This document shows, piece by piece, positions 14,867 through 22,554 of a stretch of DNA of 35,211 nt (position 1 is its first letter; every line of letters starts with the position of its first letter). Origin of the DNA: a virus; IMG/VR virus record IMGVR_UViG_3300022745_000104, positions 1-35,211 of that record, one strand, 5' to 3'. The position numbers and the translations under genes were made by a program. The notes under the pieces were generated by a model that saw only the letters and a list, made by a program, of their open reading frames with translations, was not told the origin of the DNA and made no database searches.

Positions 14867-16326
14867 CCGCTACCAACCGGCCCCGCTCCAGCAACCTGGT
14901 CGGGGCAGACATCGCGACGCGGATGGCCGCGTTCGACTTCTCGGTGATCGGGCAGCTGCTGCCCAACCCAGACCCGCTGCTCAAGGAATTGGGCCAGGAC
15001 ATTCGCGTCTACCGCAACCTGGCACGCGACCCGCACGTGGGCGCCTGCATCCGGCGCCGGAAGTCCGCGCTCAAAGCGTTGCAGTGGGGGCTCAACCGCA
15101 GTAACGCGCCGGCCCGCGTCGAGAAGTCCGTCCGCGCGATGCTGGATGACCTGGACATGCAGCGGATCATCGGCCAGGCGGCCACCGCGGTGCTGTACGG
15201 CTACCAGCCGCTGGAGTTGACCTGGTCGGGCTCGGCCGGTGGGGTCTGGGTGACTGACATCCAGGCCAAGCCGCCCGAGTGGTTCGCGTTCGACCCTGAC
15301 GCCTGTCTGCGATTCAGGACCCGCCAGGACCCGTTCATGGGTGAGCTGCTGCCTGACCGCAAGTTCATCCTGGCGCGCCAGGATGCCGACTACCGGAACC
15401 CCTACGGAGACGCCGACCTGGCGCTCTGCTACTGGCCTGTCCTGTTCAAGAAGGGCGGGCTGCGATTCTGGGTCACGTTCGCCGAGAAGTTCGGCGGCGC
15501 GTTCGCAGTGGGCAAGCTGCCGCGCGGCACCTCGGACGCCGAGCGCAGCGCGATGCTGGCTGCGTTGGAGGATCTGATCCAGGACGCGGTGGCCACGATC
15601 CCGGACGACGGCAGCGTCGAGCTGATCGAGTTGGCGGGCAAGTCGGCCTCTGGTGATCTGTACGAGCGCCTGGCCATGTACTGCCGCAGTGAGATCAGCA
15701 TCGTTCTGACCGGCACCAACCAGACCATGGAGGCCAGCAGCAACCGGGCCTCGGCGCATGCCGGCATGGACGTCGCCGACTCGCTGCGGGACGCAGACGC
15801 CGAGATCGTGTGCGCCGCAGTCAACCAGGCCATCCGTTGGGCGGTCGACCAGAACTACCCGGGCGCCGCAGCGCCGGTCTTCGAGATGTGGGACCAGCGC
15901 GCGCGGGATCAGCTGCAGGCCCAGCGCGACAAATCCAACCACGAGGCAGGAGCGAGGTTTACCAATGTCTATTTCCAGCGTGCCTACGGCTACCAGGACG
16001 GTGACCTGGTGCAGCCCAACACGCCTGACCAGGTCGCCGGTAACGCCGCACCTGCCGCGTTTGCCGAGGCCGCGGCATCGGCCAACGCCGCCGACCCCAC
16101 CGCGGCCGACACGGCGGCATTGACCGCTGCAGGCGCACCTGCCCTTGCCGGGATCGTGGATCGGCTGCAGCGCCTGGTTGCGGACGCCCCCGACATGGCG
16201 ACGCTGCAGGACCAGCTCACGGCGGCCTACGCTGATCTGCCGACCGATGACCTGGTCAAGGTGATGGGCGCCGCGTTCGCGCTCGCGCAGCTCAAGGGCA
16301 TGGCCGACGCGGCCGAGGGGGTCTGA
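14863..16326 (+). CDS. Portal protein (Mu gp29-like, DUF935)
   Basis: This 487-residue protein matches the DUF935 portal family: DPHVGACIRRRKSALKALQW, GYQPLELTW, a central KFILARQDADYRNPYGDADL, VTFAEKFGGAFAVGKLP and the C-terminal GTNQTMEASSNRASAHAGMD. It forms the dodecameric ring at the head vertex. A long Ala-rich region near residues 395-425 precedes the C-terminal helices. It begins with a 4-base overlap with the terminase (ATGA) and ends in an overlap with the MuF gene. Confidence 0.95.
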   Translation: MTATNRPRSSNLVGADIATRMAAFDFSVIGQLLPNPDPLLKELGQDIRVYRNLARDPHVGACIRRRKSALKALQWGLNRSNAPARVEKSVRAMLDDLDMQRIIGQAATAVLYGYQPLELTWSGSAGGVWVTDIQAKPPEWFAFDPDACLRFRTRQDPFMGELLPDRKFILARQDADYRNPYGDADLALCYWPVLFKKGGLRFWVTFAEKFGGAFAVGKLPRGTSDAERSAMLAALEDLIQDAVATIPDDGSVELIELAGKSASGDLYERLAMYCRSEISIVLTGTNQTMEASSNRASAHAGMDVADSLRDADAEIVCAAVNQAIRWAVDQNYPGAAAPVFEMWDQRARDQLQAQRDKSNHEAGARFTNVYFQRAYGYQDGDLVQPNTPDQVAGNAAPAAFAEAAASANAADPTAADTAALTAAGAPALAGIVDRLQRLVADAPDMATLQDQLTAAYADLPTDDLVKVMGAAFALAQLKGMADAAEGV

Positions 16327-17567
16327 TGCCGGCGACGATGGAGCTGGGCTTGGGGACGCCCTTCGAGGACCAGCTCGCGCACTTCCGGGCCAAGCTCAAC
16401 TTGCCCACCGAGGCCTGGGACGATGTGATGCGCAGCGCCCACGATCGCGCGTTCGTGGTGGCGGGCGCGATGAAGGCAGATTTGCTGCAGGACCTGCGCA
16501 CCGCCATGGACAAGGCCATGGCCGGCGGCGGCCAGGCGCAGTTCACGCGGGACTTCAGGGAGATCGTCGCGCGCCACGGTTGGGAGGGCTGGACCGGGGA
16601 GGGATCGGCCCAGGGTGAGGCCTGGCGCGCCCGGACGATCTACCGGACCAACATGGCCAGCAGCTACGCCGCCGGGCGTTACAAGCAGCTGACCGAGCCC
16701 GACTTCCTGCGCGCCAACCCGTACTGGCGTTACCGGCACGCGGACGGCGTCACCCACCCGCGGCCCTTGCACTTGGCCTGGCACAACCTGTGCCTGCCGG
16801 CGACGCACGAGTTCTGGAGGACCCACTTTGCCCCAAACGGCTGGGGCTGCAACTGCAAGGTGTTCGCCGAGCCTGCACCGCCGCCTGGTGCGAAATTGGA
16901 GCCGCCTGCGGGCTGGGATTCGATCAATCCCAGCACCGGGGCCCAAGTGGGCATTGATCGCGGGTGGGACTACACGCCCGGCCAGGCGGATGCCACGCCG
17001 TGGCTCGACCTGGTCAACCAGAAGCTGCTGAACTTGGACGCGCCCATCGGGGCGGCGATGGCTGAGGTGCTGGAGCCGGCCATTGTTCAGGACCGTCGCC
17101 GAGCCTGGAGTAATGCGGTTGAGCGGGTGTTCACCGAGAAGCGGGCGACAAACGAGACGTTCGCTGTCGGGAGCCTGCGTCCGTCGGTGGTCGCTGAGCT
17201 GGCCAAGGTCGGGGTCACGCCAGACACTGCCAGCATCATGATCCGGGACGCAGAGATGCTGCACGCGATCCGCGCACTGAAAGAGGCGCGCCAGGCAGCC
17301 GTGCCGGAGGATCTGTGGAGGCAGCTGCCGGACCTCTTGAAGACCGCTGAGGTCTACCTGGACACCGAGGACAAGACCGCCCTGATGTTCGTGGTGGACT
17401 ATCCGCCCAGGCTGGCCAAGTTCGTCATCCGGGTGAACATGAGTCTGAAGACTCGGCTGGATGGCGTGCGGGAGACGCTGGTGGCCAACTTCATTCAGAC
17501 CGCTGGGTTGCTCCCTCCCGGGAACATCAGGGGTGACGCGAAATACCTGCGTCTGCCAGAGGAGTGA
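16326..17567 (+). CDS. F: MuF head protein (gp30-like) with possible nuclease-like C-terminal domain
   Basis: This 413-residue minor head protein helps head assembly and is probably packed in the virion. The MuF domain spans about residues 55-182, with ARTIYRTNMASSYAAGRY, PYWRYRHADGVTHPR and the conserved APNGWGCNCKV (C175, C177). A second domain, about 260-395 (NAVERVFTEKR, ETFAVGSLRPSVVAEL, SIMIRDAEMLHAIR, ALMFVVDYP, RVNMSLKTR), resembles the Barnase/EndoU/ColicinE5-D/RelE-like phage nuclease type (PBECR) found at the end of many MuF proteins. That assignment is my recognition, not a database result. The domain could be a delivered toxin or simply structural. Confidence 0.88.
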   Translation: MPATMELGLGTPFEDQLAHFRAKLNLPTEAWDDVMRSAHDRAFVVAGAMKADLLQDLRTAMDKAMAGGGQAQFTRDFREIVARHGWEGWTGEGSAQGEAWRARTIYRTNMASSYAAGRYKQLTEPDFLRANPYWRYRHADGVTHPRPLHLAWHNLCLPATHEFWRTHFAPNGWGCNCKVFAEPAPPPGAKLEPPAGWDSINPSTGAQVGIDRGWDYTPGQADATPWLDLVNQKLLNLDAPIGAAMAEVLEPAIVQDRRRAWSNAVERVFTEKRATNETFAVGSLRPSVVAELAKVGVTPDTASIMIRDAEMLHAIRALKEARQAAVPEDLWRQLPDLLKTAEVYLDTEDKTALMFVVDYPPRLAKFVIRVNMSLKTRLDGVRETLVANFIQTAGLLPPGNIRGDAKYLRLPEE

Positions 17568-17572
17568 GGGGG

Positions 17573-17656
17573 TGAGCGGCGCCGGATTCGAACCGGATAA
17601 TAGTGTTCAGCCGTCGCCGGCCTATGCCTAACCATTCCCATTGGAAACAACCGCTC
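17573..17656 (-). pseudogene. tRNA-like relic (acceptor stem and T arm)
   Basis: On the minus strand, GAGCGGT at the 5' end pairs with GCCGCTC at the 3' end (7 pairs including one U-G), followed by an A in the discriminator position. CCGGTTCGAATCCGG is a near-canonical T arm with loop TTCGAAT. The middle of the 84 bases does not form a normal D arm or anticodon arm, and CCA is not encoded. It is probably a decayed or captured tRNA fragment. It lies antisense in a gap of the late operon. Confidence 0.4.
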
Positions 17657-17666
17657 AGGCGGCAAT

Positions 17667-17674
17667 AGTAACGC
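17667..17674 (+). promoter_or_regulatory. AGTAACGC site before the gpG-like gene
   Basis: This copy lies 10 bases upstream of the ATG at 17684, overlapping the start of the ribosome-binding stretch GGAGGCGAC. It is oriented with transcription. Confidence 0.5.
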
Positions 17675-17683
17675 GGAGGCGAC

Positions 17684-18286
17684 ATGGTTGCCATCAGGGT
17701 TGAGGTCAAGGACGCCGCCGTCATGGCCACGCTGCACCAGCTGCAGGCGCGGGTCACCAACACCAGGTCGCTGCTGGCATCGGTCGGGGAGCGCCTGCTC
17801 ACCCGGATCGATGCCCGGTTCACCAGCCAGACCGATCCGGACGGCCACGCCTGGCAGCCGCTGTCTGCCGCGACACTGCGGTCCAAGCGGGCCGGCAAGC
17901 CGATCCTGACCGACCGCGGCGACCTGCGGCGCTCGATCGTGCGCCAGGTCACCGGCGGCTCCAGCCTGGTGCTCAGTTCGAGCGAACCCTACGCGGCGAT
18001 CCAGCACTTCGGGGGGACGATCCAGCGGGAGGCGCGGCAGACTGCGATCCGCCACCGCACGGACGCCAAGGGCAACCTGTTGCGCACGGCGATCATGGGC
18101 GGCCGCGGCTTGGTGTTCGCCAAGGCGTCGCACAAGCGCGCGCTGGAGCGCACTGTGACCGTGGGGCCACACGCCATCGTCATCCCGGCCCGGCCCTACT
18201 TCCCGGTCCGCCCGGACGGCACAATCTACGCGGCCGACCAGGCGGCGATCCTGGACGAGGTCAACCGGTGGTTGGCCCTGCGCTGA
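17684..18286 (+). CDS. G: Mu gpG-like virion morphogenesis protein
   Basis: This 200-residue protein has the phage virion morphogenesis pattern: RIDARFTSQTDPDGHAWQPLS, KPILTDRGDLRRSIV, YAAIQHFGGTIQ and a final IPARPYFPVRPDG. Members act in head completion or tail joining. The gene has a gap of 116 bases before it and a terminator after it, so it may be the last gene of the first late transcript. GGAGGCG precedes the ATG. An in-frame start further downstream is less likely. Confidence 0.88.
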   Translation: MVAIRVEVKDAAVMATLHQLQARVTNTRSLLASVGERLLTRIDARFTSQTDPDGHAWQPLSAATLRSKRAGKPILTDRGDLRRSIVRQVTGGSSLVLSSSEPYAAIQHFGGTIQREARQTAIRHRTDAKGNLLRTAIMGGRGLVFAKASHKRALERTVTVGPHAIVIPARPYFPVRPDGTIYAADQAAILDEVNRWLALR

Positions 18287-18307
18287 TGCGCTGAGGCCGA
18301 TTTCCGG

Positions 18308-18333
18308 AAAAACGGCCGTAGAGCCGTTTTTTT
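18308..18333 (+). terminator. Rho-independent terminator inside the late region
   Basis: AAAAACGGC at 18308-18316 pairs with GCCGTTTTT at 18323-18331 around a 6-base loop, and the T-run continues to 18333. It separates the gpG-like gene from the protease/scaffold gene. A late promoter should therefore follow it, as with Mu PI. Confidence 0.88.
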
Positions 18334-18511
18334 CGACCGGGTGGTACGCGGATAGCTGTGGCAGGCGAGTAACGCAGCCAAGGGCACTTTTAACGCGGGT
18401 TCCGGTCAAGCGTATGCGCGGGGAAGATGCCGGGAGGCATTCGGAGGGCGGGAAATCCTCCCGAAGCGCCACGCGATGCGACTTCGGGGGGTGGGTCGGC
18501 ACAGTCGACCC
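18334..18511 (+). promoter_or_regulatory. Probable second late promoter region before the protease/scaffold gene
   Basis: This gap follows a strong terminator and precedes the head operon, as Mu PI precedes gene I. It contains an AGTAACGC site at 18368-18375, a second TAACGC at 18391-18396, and a 24-base element at 18457-18480 that matches the region after the early terminator at 20 of 24 positions. GGGTCG at 18493-18498 pairs with CGACCC at 18506-18511, directly before the ATG. No strong sigma-70 boxes are visible, consistent with an activator-dependent promoter. Confidence 0.45.
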
Positions 18512-19672
18512 ATGCCCACCGCCAACCCCACCCTGCAGGTGTTTCGAGCCGGTCGCCACCAGGCGATGGACGGCCGGACGCTGTCGTTCTCCGAGATCGA
18601 CCTGGCCGCCACGGCCCGGGCCTACAACCCGGCGCTGCATGAGGCGCCGCTCGTCGTCGGGCATCCGTCCGTTGACGGGCCGGCCTACGGCTGGGTTTCC
18701 GGCCTGAGCGCTGCGGGCGGCGCGCTGGAGGCCTCGCACCGCGACGTCGACCCGGCCTTCGCCGAGATCGTCAACGCCCGCCGCTTCTCCAAGATCAGCG
18801 CCTCGTTCTACGCGCCGGACGCCCCGGGCAACCCGGTGCCGGGCGTGTACTACCTCAAGCACGTCGGATTTCTGGGCGCACAGCCGCCGGCCGTCAAGGG
18901 CCTGCGCACCCCCTCATTCGCCGCCGACCAGACCGGCGTCGTCGAGTTCGCCGAATGGGATGACGTCACCAACGCCAGCCTGTGGCGCGGCCTGCGCGAC
19001 TGGTTCATCGGCAAGTTCGGCCAGGCCGAGGCCGACCAGGTCATTCCCGGCCACCAGGTGCAAAGCCTGGAGCAAGCCGCCCGCGACGAATTGAACGCGT
19101 CGATCGACCAGGTCGACGAATCCACCACGCCGGCCGCGCCGGCATTCGCCCAACCCAATCAGGGAACCACCACCGTGACCGAAGCCGAACGCCTGGCCAT
19201 CGAGGCCGAAAACAAGCGCCTGCGCGAGCAGATCGCCGCCGCCAACGCCCGTGAGGCGGAGGCGCGTAACGCGGCCACCCATGCCGAGAACGTGTCGTTC
19301 GCGGAGGGCCTGGTGACCTCGGGCCGTCTGCCCGTGGCCAGCAAGGGCGTGCTGATCGCCGCCCTGGACGTCCTGTCCAAGGTCGAGACCTCCGGCGTCG
19401 TCGTGCAGTTCAGCGAGAACGGCGTTTCGGTCCCGCTGGTGCCGGCGTTCCGCGATGCCCTGGCCAACCTGCCGGCCGCCGTCGAGTTCGGCGAGGTCGC
19501 CACCGGCGCCCGCGCTGCCGGCGCCCCTGCCTCCGTCGAGTTCGCGGCCCCCCGCGGCGCAGTGGTGAGCCCCGAGCGCGCGCAGCTGCACTCCCGTGTC
19601 CTCGCCTACCAGGCGCGCAACGGCGGCAGCTACGTCGAGGCGCTGGACGCCGTCTCCGCCGGTAACGCCTGA
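18512..19672 (+). CDS. I: Prohead protease and scaffold (Mu gpI-like)
   Basis: This 386-residue protein is a Mu I-type protease. Residues 1-150 contain ALHEAPLVVGHPSVDGPAYG, RRFSKISASFYAPDAPGNP and the conserved YLKHVGFLGAQPPAVKGL with likely catalytic Ser and His. It would cleave the scaffold and itself during head maturation. The C-terminal half (from about residue 222) has a coiled coil (ERLAIEAENKRLREQIAAAN) and acts as scaffold. The ATG at 18512 was chosen because the conserved N-terminus begins there. The frame is open slightly upstream to 18476. A weak ribosome site is partly hidden in a hairpin. Confidence 0.9.
   Translation: MPTANPTLQVFRAGRHQAMDGRTLSFSEIDLAATARAYNPALHEAPLVVGHPSVDGPAYGWVSGLSAAGGALEASHRDVDPAFAEIVNARRFSKISASFYAPDAPGNPVPGVYYLKHVGFLGAQPPAVKGLRTPSFAADQTGVVEFAEWDDVTNASLWRGLRDWFIGKFGQAEADQVIPGHQVQSLEQAARDELNASIDQVDESTTPAAPAFAQPNQGTTTVTEAERLAIEAENKRLREQIAAANAREAEARNAATHAENVSFAEGLVTSGRLPVASKGVLIAALDVLSKVETSGVVVQFSENGVSVPLVPAFRDALANLPAAVEFGEVATGARAAGAPASVEFAAPRGAVVSPERAQLHSRVLAYQARNGGSYVEALDAVSAGNA
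19175..19672 (+). CDS. Possible internal start: scaffold protein (Mu Z-like)
   Basis: An in-frame GTG at 19175 inside the protease gene is preceded by AGGGA at about 10 bases. It would give a 165-residue product identical to the C-terminal scaffold part, from TEAERLAIEAENKRLREQ on. In Mu and lambda a separate scaffold (Z, or Nu3) is made this way. It is supported by the ribosome site and the domain boundary only. Confidence 0.5.
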   Translation: MTEAERLAIEAENKRLREQIAAANAREAEARNAATHAENVSFAEGLVTSGRLPVASKGVLIAALDVLSKVETSGVVVQFSENGVSVPLVPAFRDALANLPAAVEFGEVATGARAAGAPASVEFAAPRGAVVSPERAQLHSRVLAYQARNGGSYVEALDAVSAGNA

Positions 19673-19707
19673 GCGCGCCGGCCTATCCCTCTATACAGGA
19701 GCAATCA

Positions 19708-20154
19708 ATGTCCCAGCAATCACGCACCGTGCTCGACATCTCGGTCGTCGCATCCGGCGCGATCGCATACGGCCGCTGCGTCGGTCTGGTCGCCCCGACC
19801 GTCAGCGGCGCCCTGACCGGCGCGCAGGCGACGGTCGCGGGCCAGAAGGTCATCGGCGTCGCCCGCCGCGACGCGGCAAGCGGTGCGTTCACCGAACTGG
19901 CGGTCCTCGGCGCCACGCCCTGCGAAGCCGGTGGGGCGATCCCGGTCGGGAGTCGCGTCCAGTGCGATGCCACCGGCCGCGTCATCGTCGCCACCGCGCT
20001 GACCGTGGCCACCGGTGCGACCGCCGTGACCTCCGCTGCTGCCAATGGTGCCGGCTCGATTGCCGGTGGTGACCCGCCGGTGTTCGTGATCGGCACTGCG
20101 CTGCAGGCCGCGAGCGCGGCCGGGGATTTCATCGAAGTCCTCATCGTCCCCTGA
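19708..20154 (+). CDS. Head decoration (cement) protein, DUF2190-like
   Basis: This 148-residue protein has the small beta-rich, Gly/Ala/Val-rich character of phage capsid cement proteins (SGAIAYGRCVGLVAPTVSG, ATVAGQKVIGVARRDA, AGGAIPVGSRVQCDATGRV). It lies between protease/scaffold and major capsid genes, the usual place of lambda-D-like decoration proteins. It probably stabilises the expanded head. ACAGGAGCAATCA precedes the ATG. Confidence 0.8.
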   Translation: MSQQSRTVLDISVVASGAIAYGRCVGLVAPTVSGALTGAQATVAGQKVIGVARRDAASGAFTELAVLGATPCEAGGAIPVGSRVQCDATGRVIVATALTVATGATAVTSAAANGAGSIAGGDPPVFVIGTALQAASAAGDFIEVLIVP

Positions 20155-20193
20155 TCGCTCTGCGATCCCACCGAACCACCTCCAGGAGCAACC

Positions 20194-21135
20194 ATGCCTC
20201 TTTCGAACCAAGGCGTCCGCGTCATCGACCCGGTCCTGTCGTCGGTCGCGCAGGGCTACACCAGCCCCGACTTCGTCGGCAACGTCCTGTTCCCGCGCGT
20301 GCCCGTGGGCGCCAGCGGCGGCCAAATCATCGAGTTCGGCCGCGACGCGTTCCGGCTCTACCAGAGCAAGCGCAGCCCGGGCGGCAAGACTGCCCGCATC
20401 CAGTTCGGCTATCTGGGCAAGCCGTTCGCCCTGCTGCAGGATGCGTTTGACGTGCCCCTGCCCCGCGAGCACATCCGCGACGCGTCGCGCGTGCCGGGCC
20501 TCGACCTGGCCAAGCGCGCCGTCAACGTCGGCATGCGTGCCGCCGCGCTGAGCCTGGAGGTCGACCAGGCCACGCTGGCCACCACGGCCGGCAACTACGG
20601 CGCGGGCAACAAGGTCACCCTGGCCGGCGCCACCAAGTGGTCGACCACCACCGGCACGCCGATGACCGACATCGACACCGGCCGCGAGGCGATCCGCCAG
20701 GCGTGCGGCGCGTACCCGAACGTCCTGGTGCTCAGTGCCCTGGCCTTCAACGCCTGCAAGAACAACCCGTCGATCACCGCGCGGTTCCAGTACAACGGCG
20801 CGGCCGGCACCGATGCCAGCCAGATCACGCCCGCGATGCTGGCCGGTCTGTTCAACGTCAAGCGGGTCGTGATCGGCGCCGGCGTGTATTGGTCCGACGC
20901 CAACGTGTCGGCGGACATCTGGGGCAACAACGCCGTGCTGGCGTACGTGCCCGAAGCGGACCTCTCCGCCGAGACGCCGTCCTTCGGCTACACGTACACG
21001 ATGGACGGTCACCCCCTGGTCGAAGAGCCGTACTGGGACCCCGAGGCCAAGTCGTGGGTCTACGGCACCACGTACGAGCGCGCGCCCGTGCTCTCCGGCA
21101 TCTCGGCCGGCTACCTGATCCAGAACCCGAGCTGA
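20194..21135 (+). CDS. Major capsid protein
   Basis: This 313-residue protein follows the decoration gene, with CCAGGAGCAACC before the ATG. The segments VGNVLFPRVPVGASGG, EFGRDAFRLYQSKRSPGG and PNVLVLSALAFNACKNN, and the conserved end GYTYTMDGHPLVEEPYWDPE, fit the HK97-fold major capsid proteins of non-T-type Mu-like phages. It would be the most abundant late protein. A perfect 11-bp hairpin follows the stop. No prohead cleavage segment is visible at the N-terminus. Confidence 0.88.
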   Translation: MPLSNQGVRVIDPVLSSVAQGYTSPDFVGNVLFPRVPVGASGGQIIEFGRDAFRLYQSKRSPGGKTARIQFGYLGKPFALLQDAFDVPLPREHIRDASRVPGLDLAKRAVNVGMRAAALSLEVDQATLATTAGNYGAGNKVTLAGATKWSTTTGTPMTDIDTGREAIRQACGAYPNVLVLSALAFNACKNNPSITARFQYNGAAGTDASQITPAMLAGLFNVKRVVIGAGVYWSDANVSADIWGNNAVLAYVPEADLSAETPSFGYTYTMDGHPLVEEPYWDPEAKSWVYGTTYERAPVLSGISAGYLIQNPS

Positions 21136-21145
21136 TCAGCCTGGT

Positions 21146-21179
21146 TGCGCCTGGTCGGCTCCGTTGCTGACCAGGCGCA
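21146..21179 (+). other. Perfect hairpin after the major capsid gene
   Basis: TGCGCCTGGTC at 21146-21156 pairs with GACCAGGCGCA at 21169-21179 around a 12-base loop. No U-run follows, so it is not a strong terminator. It may protect the capsid mRNA 3' end or lower read-through to downstream genes. Confidence 0.65.
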
Positions 21180-21215
21180 GCTCCTATCCCCCCGAGTCTC
21201 AAGAGGAAACCCACC

Positions 21216-21392
21216 ATGTGGATCAAAGCCACCACCCCCGTCAAGGTTCTGCCCGTCGGCGAAGACGTTGCCCGGGTCATCGGCGAAGAAAACGATGCCG
21301 TCGAGGTCTCGGACGCCGACGGCGCCGAGATCGTGAAGCTGAAGGCCGGCATCGAGATCCCGGCCCCGGCGGCCAAGAAGACCGCGAAGTAA
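21216..21392 (+). CDS. Small hypothetical head-region protein, 58 residues
   Basis: The frame begins MWIKATTPVKVLPV, with AAGAGGA before the ATG, and ends in a Lys-rich tail (PAAKKTAK). It has an acidic, beta-like middle (NDAVEVSDADGAEIV). The ribosome site, spacing and position between capsid and gp36-like genes support a real gene. Function is unknown. Its stop codon is the TAA of an AGTAACGC site. Confidence 0.7.
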   Translation: MWIKATTPVKVLPVGEDVARVIGEENDAVEVSDADGAEIVKLKAGIEIPAPAAKKTAK

Positions 21393-21430
21393 CGCGGCCG
21401 CCGCCAGCCACCGCACGCAGCGAGTAACGC
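21388..21430 (+). promoter_or_regulatory. Two AGTAACGC sites in one gene junction
   Basis: Exact octamers lie at 21388-21395 and 21423-21430, both with transcription. The first holds the stop of the 58-residue gene, and the second ends directly before the ATG at 21431. The 36-base gap is made almost entirely of these two sites. Confidence 0.55.
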
Positions 21431-21859
21431 ATGCCCTACGCAACCCAGCAGGACCTGGTCGACCGGTACGGTGCGACCGAAATCGCCCAGCTCACGGACC
21501 CGGCAGCGGGCGCCGTGATCGACCCGGTCCTGGTGGCGCGTGCCATCGTCGACGCGACGGCCGAAATCGACGGCTATCTGTCGATCAGGTACGCGCTGCC
21601 GCTGCCCAGCTCGCCCCAGTTGCTGGTGCGCCTGTGCTGCGACATCGCGCGTTACATGCTGTTCGATGTCCGCGCGCCCGAGGCCGTGAATGACCGCTAT
21701 CGCGCGGCCGTCACCACGCTCAGGGCGCTGGCCAGCGGTGCGGCCAAGCTCGGCGACATGCCTGCGGCGCCAACCGCGCCTGGTGCTGTTGCCGTCTCGG
21801 TCTCCGGCCGTGACCGGCTGTTCGGCTCCGATCTCATGGACCAGTTCGGGCGGCTCTGA
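21431..21859 (+). CDS. Mu gp36-like head-tail connector protein (DUF1320)
   Basis: This 142-residue protein matches the gp36 family: YATQQDLVDRYGATEIAQLTD, then IVDATAEIDGYLSIRYALPL and CDIARYMLFD. These are head completion/adaptor proteins that sit under the portal. The stop overlaps the next ATG (TGATG). Only a weak ribosome site is present, and an AGTAACGC site lies there instead. Confidence 0.88.
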   Translation: MPYATQQDLVDRYGATEIAQLTDPAAGAVIDPVLVARAIVDATAEIDGYLSIRYALPLPSSPQLLVRLCCDIARYMLFDVRAPEAVNDRYRAAVTTLRALASGAAKLGDMPAAPTAPGAVAVSVSGRDRLFGSDLMDQFGRL

Positions 21860-22281
21860 TGGACACCCAGATCATCGTCGACCGCCTGCGCGCCCAGCTC
21901 ACCGGCTGGGTGCAGATCGCCGGGGCTGCGGACCTGGAGGCGGCAACGACCGGCCTGGTGCGTCCGCCCGCCGCGTTCGTGCTGCCCCTGGAGGAGCAGG
22001 GCTCCGCCAATCGCCTGATGAACCGCCAGGTGCAGCGCGTGACCTGCCGCTTCGGGGTGGTGATCGTGATCGCCAACCTGGTCGATCCGTCGGGAGCGGC
22101 AGCGAACCGTGACCTGGTCGCCCGCCGCCTGGCAGTGCGATCCGCCCTCCTGGGTTGGGCGCCGGTCGTGGATGAAGGTTTGCCCGTCGAGTTCTCGTCG
22201 GGCCGGATCCTCCGGTTCGAGGATCAGCGGCTCTGGTGGACCGACGAATTCATTGTTGACACCTACTACAGGAGCGCCTGA
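21859..22281 (+). CDS. Mu gp37-like tail completion protein
   Basis: This 140-residue protein resembles the gp37 family of Mu-like phages (IIVDRLRAQLTGWVQIAGAADLEAA, then VTCRFGVVIVIANLVD and RILRFEDQRLWWTDEFIVDTYYR). It probably acts as tail terminator/completion protein. It overlaps both neighbours, and the order after gp36 is conserved. Confidence 0.8.
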   Translation: MDTQIIVDRLRAQLTGWVQIAGAADLEAATTGLVRPPAAFVLPLEEQGSANRLMNRQVQRVTCRFGVVIVIANLVDPSGAAANRDLVARRLAVRSALLGWAPVVDEGLPVEFSSGRILRFEDQRLWWTDEFIVDTYYRSA

Positions 22282-22550
22282 TGGCCCCCCGAAAGCCCGC
22301 CACCGACACCGCCGACGCCAGCACCGAAAACGGTGACCAGGCCGTTGGCCAGGTCGACCAATCCGCCGCCTCCGGCGTCGCTCAGCTGCAGGTGGCACCG
22401 CCGCCGGCGGTCGCTGACGCGCCGGCCGCGCCGCCCGCCCAGGTGGCCGTCCAGGAGGCCGCGGAGGCCCCCACGCCCCGCTTCGGCGGCATGAACTACG
22501 TGTTCGACCCCAGCACCGGCGCCCACACGCCGATGACCAACGAGGAGTGA
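22281..22550 (+). CDS. Small Ala/Pro-rich hypothetical protein
   Basis: This 89-residue protein has a low-complexity N-terminal 65 residues rich in Ala, Pro and Val, and then a short conserved-looking end (RFGGMNYVFDPSTGAHTPMTN). It starts in the stop of the gp37-like gene. It was not matched to a family. The length and position, between completion and tube genes, suggest a small tail accessory protein. Confidence 0.65.
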   Translation: MAPRKPATDTADASTENGDQAVGQVDQSAASGVAQLQVAPPPAVADAPAAPPAQVAVQEAAEAPTPRFGGMNYVFDPSTGAHTPMTNEE

Positions 22551-22554
22551 CCTC

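Noticed and set aside
17573-17656. A functional tRNA gene
   Set aside because: The D arm and anticodon arm cannot be drawn in a normal form and CCA is absent, so only a relic or tRNA-like element is listed.
18476-18511. An earlier start for the protease gene at 18476
   Set aside because: The added residues are not family-like and they lie in the shared element and hairpin. The ATG at 18512 precedes the conserved N-terminus.
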